NCBI GenBank assembly: GCA_018830605.1
Contig: JAHJRZ010000023.1
Span: 1 to 10,535, forward strand
From: Patescibacteria group bacterium
GTDB lineage: Bacteria > Patescibacteriota > UBA1384 > JAHJRZ01
Length of the DNA: 10,535 bases
Direction of reading: 5' to 3'
Of the stretch, positions 5,617 through 10,535 are shown piece by piece (positions within the stretch are counted from its first letter, which is position 1; every line of letters starts with the position of its first letter). Position numbers and translations under genes: made by a program. The notes under the pieces were generated by a model. The model saw only the letters and a program-made list of their open reading frames with translations, did no database searches and was not told the DNA's origin.

Positions 5617-5880
5617 ATGAACAAAGAAAAAGCCTTAATTAATTTCAAAAAAGCGCAGAGCTTGGTCAAAAAGATCATCTCTATGCTGGAAAACGACGAG
5701 TATTGCATTGACATTATGCAGCAGAATTTAGCTGTTATCGGCATGCTTAAATCAGCCCATCAAATGCTTCTAGAAGGGCATCTTAAAACTTGTTTCAAAA
5801 GCGCCATGGAAACCAAAAACGAGGCCAAAAAAAATCGGATGATTACCGAGATTTTAAAAGTGACCCGCTGGTCATCCTGA
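5617..5880 (+). CDS. csoR: CsoR-type copper-sensing transcriptional repressor (DUF156)
   Basis: An 87-residue all-helical DUF156 protein. Cys30, His55 and Cys59 reproduce the C-x24-H-x3-C spacing of the Cu(I) site in CsoR (Cys36, His61 and Cys65 in the Mycobacterium tuberculosis protein), with Tyr29 before the first Cys as in that protein. Motifs are EYCIDIMQQNLAVIG (28-42) and HQMLLEGHLKTC (48-59). Apo-CsoR binds DNA as a tetramer; Cu(I) binding releases it. The gene heads the operon of a SafE fusion and CopA and follows a matching operator, so copper control is well supported. No Shine-Dalgarno site precedes the ATG. The last residues (RWSS) and the TGA stop come from a dispersed repeat starting near 5870, so the original C-terminus was probably different. 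Confidence 0.93.
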   Translation: MNKEKALINFKKAQSLVKKIISMLENDEYCIDIMQQNLAVIGMLKSAHQMLLEGHLKTCFKSAMETKNEAKKNRMITEILKVTRWSS

Positions 5881-5917
5881 GCCACGTTACAAGCAGTGCT
5901 TTACGTGGCGAAGGATC
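5870..5917 (+). repeat. Dispersed inverted repeat of the 'VILSEAKDL' type at the csoR 3' end
   Basis: The ends GTCATCCTGAG and GAAGGATCT match a short palindromic repeat common in unrelated bacterial genomes, whose forward translation gives VILS...; here another frame reads PLVILSHVTSSALRGEGSK. Arms at 5874-5887 and 5903-5916 pair over 14 bases with two mismatches, and the loop holds a second dyad AAGCA-G-TGCTT. It contains the csoR stop and sits in the gap before the next gene. Confidence 0.8.
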
Positions 5918-5974
5918 TAAAAATAGCCAACAAGTAATTAAATTGGAATATCGAACTCAAAAAAGAGGGCCAAG

Positions 5975-7348
5975 ATGAATAAAACAACTGTCCAAATCGC
6001 TGGAATGCATTGTCGTTCTTGCGAACTGCTGCTTGAGGGAGAGTTTAAAAAAATCAAAGGGGTAAAAAAAGTTGAAGCCAGCTTTAAAAGAAAAGAAGTG
6101 GTTGTCTATTCAAAATTCGACCTCTCGGATAAAAAAATAGAAAATGTAGCAGCCAAGGCTGGTTATGCGGTTGGCATTGAAAAGCCGAAATCATGGGTAA
6201 CCTCCGATCCGCAAACTTATAAGGATCTCTTCACCGCCTTGCTGATTTTTATGGCCATTTATATTTTAGCCCGACGGCTTGGCATTTTTAACTTGAGTTT
6301 CGGTTCCAAAAATAACCCTTCCAGCTTATTGGTCGTTTTAATGGTTGGCTTGACCGCCGGTTTTTCCACCTGCATGGCTTTGGTCGGCGGATTAATTCTT
6401 GGCATTTCTTCCCGTCATGCGGAAATGCATCCTGAAGCTACTCCCATGCAGAAATTCCGTCCTCATCTTTATTTTAATTTGGGCAGAATCGCTTCTTATT
6501 TTGTTTTGGGTGGGCTCATTGGGCTTATCGGAAAAGCATTTCAGTTATCAGGTTCTGTTTTGGGTATTTTAACAATTATTATTGGTCTCGTGATGCTGGT
6601 TGTCGGATTTCAATTGACCGAGTTATTCCCGCGCCTTTCCAATATAAGCTTGACTCTCCCGACTGGTTTAACCAGAGTTCTAGGCATTAAAAAGCATCAT
6701 GAAAAAGAATATAGCCATTTAAATTCGGCATTGGTTGGCGCTCTAACCTTTTTTATGCCTTGCGGTTTCACTCAAGCAATGCAGCTTTATGCCATGAGCA
6801 CCGGAAATTTTCTCTCTGGCGCTTTAATTATGGGAGCATTCGCCTTGGGCACTGCTCCCGGACTTTTAGGCATCGGCGGATTGACTTCAGCCATTAAAGG
6901 GGCCTTTGCCCGTCGTTTCTTTAAATTCGCTGGTATTGTGGTGGTCTCTCTGGCTGTCTTTAATATCTCCAACGAGCTAAATCTCACTGGTTTAACTGCA
7001 AAATTTTCTTCTTCAAGCGCCAAAAGCGGAAGCAAGGCGTCGCCAACATCTGACCCTAATGTGGTTGAAGCCAATGGCAAGCAAATTGTCCGCATGACCC
7101 AGAATTCTAATGGCTATTCACCCAACTCTTTTACCATTAAAAAAGGAATGCCGACTAAATGGATTGTTAATTCGACTGATCCCAATTCCTGCGCCGCCAG
7201 CCTCTACTCCTCGCAATTAAATGTTCGAAGTTACCTAAAATATGGCGAAAATATCTTTGAGTTTACGCCCACCGAGGTGGGTAGAATCAATTTTTCCTGC
7301 TCTATGGGCATGTATCGCGGATATTTTGAAATAGTAAGTAATAAGTAA
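5975..7348 (+). CDS. HMA - SafE/UreH-like membrane - cupredoxin fusion protein, copper handling
   Basis: A 457-residue three-part protein. Residues 3-68 are a heavy-metal-associated domain with GMHCRSC (Cys13, Cys16) that binds Cu(I). Residues about 85-335 form a sulfite-exporter TauE/SafE (UreH-like, DsbD-related) membrane domain of about seven helices, with Cys133 in STCMALVGG and Cys263 in MPCGFTQAM. After a Ser/Lys linker (345-358), residues about 362-455 form a cupredoxin-like domain with Cys406 (DPNSCAAS) and CSMGM (442-446), candidate copper ligands. Such fusions are known next to copper ATPases; transfer of copper or electrons between faces of the membrane is inferred. GAGGG sits 5 bases before the ATG, and copA starts one base after the stop, so the two are tightly coupled. 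Confidence 0.9.
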   Translation: MNKTTVQIAGMHCRSCELLLEGEFKKIKGVKKVEASFKRKEVVVYSKFDLSDKKIENVAAKAGYAVGIEKPKSWVTSDPQTYKDLFTALLIFMAIYILARRLGIFNLSFGSKNNPSSLLVVLMVGLTAGFSTCMALVGGLILGISSRHAEMHPEATPMQKFRPHLYFNLGRIASYFVLGGLIGLIGKAFQLSGSVLGILTIIIGLVMLVVGFQLTELFPRLSNISLTLPTGLTRVLGIKKHHEKEYSHLNSALVGALTFFMPCGFTQAMQLYAMSTGNFLSGALIMGAFALGTAPGLLGIGGLTSAIKGAFARRFFKFAGIVVVSLAVFNISNELNLTGLTAKFSSSSAKSGSKASPTSDPNVVEANGKQIVRMTQNSNGYSPNSFTIKKGMPTKWIVNSTDPNSCAASLYSSQLNVRSYLKYGENIFEFTPTEVGRINFSCSMGMYRGYFEIVSNK

Positions 7349-7349
7349 G

Positions 7350-9626
7350 ATGGGCAAAAAGACAATTATCAATATCTCCGGCATGCACTGCAATTCCTGC
7401 GCCGTTAATATTGAACATGATTTGCGCAAAGAAAAAGGGGTTAAATCCGCTAACGTCAACTACGTCACAGAAAAAGCTCACATTGAATATGATTCTAAAC
7501 TAACAAACCTTGATCGCCTCAAAGAGGTTATCCATAAAGCTGGCTATAAAGCGACGGCCGGGGACGAAATGCAAGGTATGGAACATGAACTTGAGGTCAT
7601 GCCCAAAGACACTAAGATGGAATCTCATGAGATTTATGTTCTAAAAAATAGATTTGTTATCTCTCTTATTCTGGCCCTGCCGATTATTTACATGGTTATG
7701 GGAGAAATGGTGGGTCTTCCAATCCCGGGGTTAATTGAAAAATATAATATTATTATCCAATTGATACTTTCAACCGCAGTTATTTATGCTAGCTTTCCTA
7801 TTTGGACATCTGGATTTAAGAGTCTTCTGCGTCTAAGACCCAATATGGATTCTCTAATTTTTGTCGGCACAGCAGCGGCTTATTTCTATAGTTTAGTCAT
7901 CTCCATTTCTTATTGGATGAGCCCAACTGAAATGATGCCAAAAATATATTTTGAGAGCGCCGTTTTTATACTCGTCTTTATATCTCTGGGCAAATATTTA
8001 GAGGCAACCACTAAAGGCAAGACAAGCGAGGCGATTAAAAAACTAATGGGGCTAGCCCCCAAAACCGCCACGGTTTTGAGGGAAATCCCAAATCCCAAAT
8101 CCCAAATCCCAAAAATTATCGAGAAAAAAATTCCCATTTCTGAAGTAAAAGTCGGAGATATCGTCTTGGTTAAGCCGGGAGAAAAGATTCCGGTTGACGG
8201 ACAAGTCATCGAAGGTTATTCAAGTGTTGATGAAAAAGCAATTACCGGCGAAAGTATCCCCGTTGAGAAGAAAGTAGGCGATGAGGTAATCGGTGCCACC
8301 ATTAACAAAACTGGTGTTCTTCGATTTCAAGCAACTAAAGTAGGAAAAGACACTATGCTCGCCCAAATTATCAAGATCGTTGAAGACGCGATGGGCTCAA
8401 AGGCGCCGATTCAGCTTTTGGCAGATAAGGTCTCGTTGTATTTTGTGCCAACCGTCATCGGCTTAGCCCTTCTATCTTTCGTTATTTGGCTTATTGCGGG
8501 CTTAAGCTTCGCTTTTGCCCTGACCATTTTTGTGGCTGTCTTAATTATCGCCTGTCCCTGTGCACTCGGCTTGGCCACACCAACAGCCGTGATGATGGGT
8601 TCAGGGCTGGCAGCTAAACATGGTATTTTAATTAAAAGTGCTGATGCCCTTGAAAAAGCGCAAAAAATTAATGAGGTTATTTTTGATAAAACCGGCACAC
8701 TAACCAAGGGCGAGCCAGAAGTAATCGATATTGTTAAAATCAATGAAGACGAAGAAAAAATTCTTCAAATTGCCGGATCGGCAGAAAAAAATTCCGAACA
8801 TCCTTTGGCGCAAGCAGTGGTTAAAAAAGCCCAAGAAAATGAAATTGAATTTCTGCCGGCCCAAGATTTCGAAGCCTTGCCTGGCAAAGGTGTGAAAGCC
8901 AGAGTCGCTGGAATGAATATATTGTTAGGAACAAGAAAACTATTAGAAGAAAACGGGATCGAAACTTCTAAAATCGAAGAAAAAATCAGAGAGTTGGAGC
9001 ATCAGGGTAAAACGACCATAATTCTCTCGATTGACAAAGAAATCGCCGGCTTAATCTCTATTGCTGATACTCTAAAAGAGCACTCAAAAGAAGCTGTAGA
9101 TACACTCCACAAAATGGGGATTAAAGTTGCTATAATTTCCGGCGATAATCAAAGGGTAGCTGATGCTATTGGCAATAAATTAAATATCGACAGAATTATG
9201 GCCGAGGTTCTGCCGGCTGATAAGGCAAAAGAAGTTCAAAAACTGCAAAAACAAGGAAGTATTGTCGCCGCAGTCGGAGACGGGATTAATGACGCGCCCA
9301 TGCTCGCCCAAGCTAATCTCGGCATTGCGCTTGGTTCTGGTACTGACGTTGCTGTTGAGACCGGCGAGATAGTACTTATCAAAGACGACTTGCACGATGT
9401 AATTACCGCGATTGACGTCAGCAAGTTTACTTTAAGAAAAATAAAACAAAATCTTTTTTGGGCTTTTATTTATAATATTATCGGTATTCCTCTGGCTGCC
9501 GGAGCTCTTTATCCGGTCATCGGTTTACTTTTAAGTCCTTCAATTGCTGCCGCGGCGATGGCCTTTTCTTCGGTCAGTGTAGTTCTCAATTCTCTCTCGA
9601 TGAAATTCTACAACAAGAATAAGTAA
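7350..9626 (+). CDS. copA: Cu+-exporting P1B-type ATPase CopA
   Basis: A 758-residue heavy-metal ATPase that pumps Cu(I) out of the cytoplasm at the cost of ATP. It has one N-terminal HMA domain with GMHCNSC (Cys14, Cys17), then a Met/His-rich linker (about 72-95). Next come TGES (299-302) in the actuator domain, the transmembrane Cys-Pro-Cys (402-404), DKTGT (446-450, phosphorylated Asp446), His-Pro (484-485) in the nucleotide domain and GDGIND (643-648). Near the end, FWAFIYNIIG and MAFSSVSVVLNSL give the YN and MxxSS residues of the P1B-1 copper subgroup. The length is normal. Odd: residues 245-255 (EIPNPKSQIPK) are encoded by four perfect AAATCCC repeats inserted in the first strand region of the actuator domain. 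It is coupled to the upstream fusion gene and followed by a 44-residue peptide gene. Confidence 0.97.
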   Translation: MGKKTIINISGMHCNSCAVNIEHDLRKEKGVKSANVNYVTEKAHIEYDSKLTNLDRLKEVIHKAGYKATAGDEMQGMEHELEVMPKDTKMESHEIYVLKNRFVISLILALPIIYMVMGEMVGLPIPGLIEKYNIIIQLILSTAVIYASFPIWTSGFKSLLRLRPNMDSLIFVGTAAAYFYSLVISISYWMSPTEMMPKIYFESAVFILVFISLGKYLEATTKGKTSEAIKKLMGLAPKTATVLREIPNPKSQIPKIIEKKIPISEVKVGDIVLVKPGEKIPVDGQVIEGYSSVDEKAITGESIPVEKKVGDEVIGATINKTGVLRFQATKVGKDTMLAQIIKIVEDAMGSKAPIQLLADKVSLYFVPTVIGLALLSFVIWLIAGLSFAFALTIFVAVLIIACPCALGLATPTAVMMGSGLAAKHGILIKSADALEKAQKINEVIFDKTGTLTKGEPEVIDIVKINEDEEKILQIAGSAEKNSEHPLAQAVVKKAQENEIEFLPAQDFEALPGKGVKARVAGMNILLGTRKLLEENGIETSKIEEKIRELEHQGKTTIILSIDKEIAGLISIADTLKEHSKEAVDTLHKMGIKVAIISGDNQRVADAIGNKLNIDRIMAEVLPADKAKEVQKLQKQGSIVAAVGDGINDAPMLAQANLGIALGSGTDVAVETGEIVLIKDDLHDVITAIDVSKFTLRKIKQNLFWAFIYNIIGIPLAAGALYPVIGLLLSPSIAAAAMAFSSVSVVLNSLSMKFYNKNK
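8083..8110 (+). repeat. Heptamer tandem repeat inside copA (4 x AAATCCC)
   Basis: Four perfect tandem copies of AAATCCC within the copA reading frame give part of a KSQIPNP-type peptide. It is the same repeat family as in rsmH and around the IVP gene. Confidence 0.92.
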
Positions 9627-9627
9627 G

Positions 9628-9634
9628 AAAGGAG
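9628..9634 (+). promoter_or_regulatory. Shine-Dalgarno site of the 44-residue peptide gene
   Basis: AAAGGAG lies 4 bases before the ATG at 9639 and 7 before a second in-frame ATG at 9642. The latter spacing is more usual, so the real start may be the second Met. The site is one reason for calling this short gene real. Confidence 0.75.
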
Positions 9635-9638
9635 TACT

Positions 9639-9773
9639 ATGATGGATTTTGACATGATGGGAGGGGTTGGAGGATCAGGGATGATGTTTTTTGCCTGGAT
9701 TGCCTATGTGTTTGTCATTATTCTTTTAATTCTCGGGATTATTGCTCTCTGGAAGTATATTCAAAAGAAGTAA
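9639..9773 (+). CDS. Met-rich single-span membrane peptide after copA
   Basis: A 44-residue open frame, 12 bases after the copA stop. The N-terminal 16 residues are Met/Gly/Asp-rich (MMDFDMMGGVGGSGMM). They are followed by one long hydrophobic helix (about residues 17-37, with FAWIAYVFVIILLILG) and a basic end (KYIQKK). The Shine-Dalgarno site, position and amphipathic make-up support a true gene. Tiny membrane peptides with Met-rich ends are often seen beside copper or heavy-metal pumps; Met thioethers can bind Cu(I). A role in delivering copper to, or stabilising, CopA is inference. By orientation the basic C-terminus should be cytoplasmic and the Met-rich end outside. Confidence 0.78.
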   Translation: MMDFDMMGGVGGSGMMFFAWIAYVFVIILLILGIIALWKYIQKK

Positions 9774-9780
9774 AGCTCTA

Positions 9781-9840
9781 AAATTAAAAATCGGTGGAGG
9801 ACAAGTTGACGCGAGAGCCTAAGCTCCCTTGTCCTCCACC
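9781..9840 (-). terminator. Intrinsic terminator of the minus-strand orphan gene
   Basis: Perfect 13-bp arms at 9793-9805 (GGTGGAGGACAAG) and 9828-9840 enclose a 22-base loop with a small inner stem (GAGC/GCTC). On the minus strand the hairpin is followed by GATTTTTAATTTT, a T-rich tract. The plus direction has no T-run, so it terminates the 10338-9928 transcript. It would also meet transcripts leaving the copA operon head-on. Confidence 0.8.
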
Positions 9841-9846
9841 GCAGGA

Positions 9847-9875
9847 GGGTAACAGCCCATGCGCTGTTAACCCGA
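9847..9875. repeat. Second hairpin beyond the orphan gene
   Basis: GGGTAACAGC and GCTGTTAACCC pair with a single bulged base around a short loop. The hairpin lies in the 3' untranslated part of the minus-strand transcript, before the terminator. Its role is unknown. Confidence 0.6.
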
Positions 9876-9927
9876 GGGGGTCAAGATGGAACACTGAGTC
9901 CGACGGGCAAACCAAGTTGTTCTGCCT

Positions 9928-10338
9928 TTATGCGACCATGGATTGAAGGGCTGGGAGCGCAAGACTCTCAAGAGCGATGTTGAAATCGAGGTCTTGGGGC
10001 AGGACGCTTCCCCCAGGAGTTGTCAAGGGGAAAGGATTGACTTGAAGACGAATCCGGACCATCTTCGGGTCTTGAGGGCAAAGAGACATCTCGAGTCTGA
10101 AGTATGGTCCGCAATACTCCGGGTTCTGGAACCAGATACTGCCTGATTCCTCGAGAGATGGAAAGCGTTCCCGATACACGCGTTCGCTAATCCGCACCTC
10201 GTAATGATGCGGGTAGGGGTCGGTCTCGTCTCGCTGGAAGACGACCATCTCATCGCAGATGAACATCCGCGAGCCGCTCGCTCGACCCTCCTCATCTCCC
10301 CAAAGGTACTGACGCTCGGGCCTGGTAATCGCCACCAT
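9928..10338 (-). CDS. Orphan GC-rich gene, unknown function
   Basis: A 136-residue protein that I do not recognise. There is no signal peptide or membrane helix. It is rich in charged and aromatic residues, with RPERQYLWGDEEGR (6-19), RMFICDEMVVFQRDETDPYPHHYEVRISERVYRERFPS in the first half, FQNPEYCGPYFRLEMSLCPQDP (70-91) and a hydrophobic C-terminus. Three cysteines are at 28, 76 and 87. Reality of the gene is supported by AAGGAGG seven bases before the ATG, a possible promoter upstream and an intrinsic terminator downstream. Base composition and codons (CTC, CGG, CGC, GAG) are clearly GC-richer than in all neighbours. It sits beside tRNA-Pro, so horizontal acquisition is plausible. A large all-beta fold is possible but not shown. 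Confidence 0.75.
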   Translation of the reverse strand: MVAITRPERQYLWGDEEGRASGSRMFICDEMVVFQRDETDPYPHHYEVRISERVYRERFPSLEESGSIWFQNPEYCGPYFRLEMSLCPQDPKMVRIRLQVNPFPLTTPGGSVLPQDLDFNIALESLALPALQSMVA

Positions 10339-10345
10339 CTGGGTT

Positions 10346-10352
10346 CCTCCTT
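10346..10352 (-). promoter_or_regulatory. Shine-Dalgarno site of the orphan gene
   Basis: On the minus strand AAGGAGG is placed 7 bases before the ATG at 10338. This is ideal spacing and fixes the start. Confidence 0.85.
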
Positions 10353-10400
10353 ATCCGTTCATTCAGAATGGGTGCTGGTACTTCTCTCGTCTTTAATATA

Positions 10401-10428
10401 AGTTTACACAAAAAATAGTTATTTGCAA
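10401..10428 (-). promoter_or_regulatory. Possible promoter of the orphan gene
   Basis: On the minus strand TTGCAA (10423-10428) and TAAACT (10401-10406) are 16 bases apart, leaving an untranslated leader of about 55 bases before the ATG. It is a moderate match to sigma70 boxes, placed between the tRNA end and the gene. Confidence 0.45.
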
Positions 10429-10440
10429 TAGATTAAAAAA

Positions 10441-10514
10441 TCGGGGCACTCGGACTCGAACCGAGAATATCCGCCTCCCAAAGGCGGCGCCTTAGCCAAT
10501 TAGGCCATGCCCCG
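10441..10514 (-). tRNA. tRNA-Pro (anticodon UGG)
   Basis: A 74-base cloverleaf read on the minus strand. The acceptor stem CGGGGCA pairs with TGCCCCG, with discriminator A73. The D arm is GCC/GGC with TTGG in the loop. The anticodon stem CCGCC/GGCGG has loop TTTGGGA, so the anticodon is UGG (10478-10480) with G37. The T arm CTCGG-TTCGAGT-CCGAG is complete. C1-G72 pairing, A73 and GG in the anticodon all agree with proline identity. The CCA end is not encoded; a T-run follows directly (TTTTTT), so CCA must be added after transcription. Confidence 0.97.
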
Positions 10515-10535
10515 ACTCTTTATTTTTATCACAAA

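Noticed and set aside
5878..5938. Possible TGA recoding, because csoR stays open for 19 more codons after its TGA
   Set aside because: The extra frame is the dispersed repeat, and TGA serves as a stop in tight ATGA overlaps elsewhere in the window (RNHCP-rsmH and small protein-ZIP).
5790..5978. A 62-residue reading frame overlapping csoR and the following gap
   Set aside because: Its first part is csoR read in another frame and the rest is the VILSEAK-type repeat, which gives such false frames in many genomes.
3284..8110. Heptamer arrays considered as CRISPR repeats
   Set aside because: Units are contiguous 7-mers without unique spacers, and no cas genes are present.
9943..10401. Plus-strand and alternate minus-strand frames in the GC-rich island
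   Set aside because: Only the 10338-9928 frame has a correctly spaced Shine-Dalgarno site, upstream promoter-like boxes and a terminator in the right direction; the others arise from low stop frequency in GC-rich DNA.

Overview
The window looks like chromosomal DNA from a Candidate Phyla Radiation (Patescibacteria) bacterium, probably of the Parcubacteria group. This is inferred from protein style, not from a search. The DNA is AT-rich with short intergenic gaps. It carries an RNHCP zinc-ribbon protein, a 67-residue anchored protein with a WICQDGKWIKHG-type tail, a 'four helix bundle' (S23/IVP) gene, a tRNA-Pro without encoded CCA, and dispersed AAATCCC-type heptamer repeats. Genes ending in TGA within ATGA overlaps support the standard stop code.

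Positions 1-3746 hold a compact minus-strand operon, read from right to left: RNHCP protein, rsmH (16S rRNA m4C1402 methyltransferase), a small membrane protein, a ZIP-family metal transporter with non-canonical metal-site residues, a membrane-anchored polysaccharide deacetylase, and the first 241 codons of a P2-type cation ATPase that runs off the left edge. The first four genes overlap by 4-7 bases.

Positions 3773-5379 read rightward after a divergent spacer with two hairpins. They hold a small membrane protein with CPVC just after its signal peptide, an S23/IVP four-helix-bundle gene bracketed by inverted heptamer-repeat blocks, and a conserved-looking protein of unknown function.

Positions 5391-9773 form a copper-homeostasis operon. 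A strong sigma70-type promoter (TTGACA-N16-TAATAT) is followed at once by a 10-bp inverted repeat that fits a CsoR operator. Then come a GC-rich palindromic leader, csoR (Cys-His-Cys Cu(I) site), an HMA-SafE-cupredoxin fusion, a CopA-type Cu+ ATPase, and a 44-residue Met-rich single-span peptide. The likely logic is that Cu(I) releases CsoR, CopA exports the metal, and the HMA/SafE/cupredoxin protein handles or transfers copper at the membrane.

Positions 9774-10535 hold a noticeably GC-richer island on the minus strand: an orphan gene with an ideal Shine-Dalgarno site and a strong hairpin-plus-T terminator, next to tRNA-Pro(UGG).

The most unusual signals are the same heptamer repeat inserted in frame into two conserved genes (rsmH and copA) and also framing the IVP gene, the palindromic repeats at both ends of csoR, and the GC-rich orphan gene unit.
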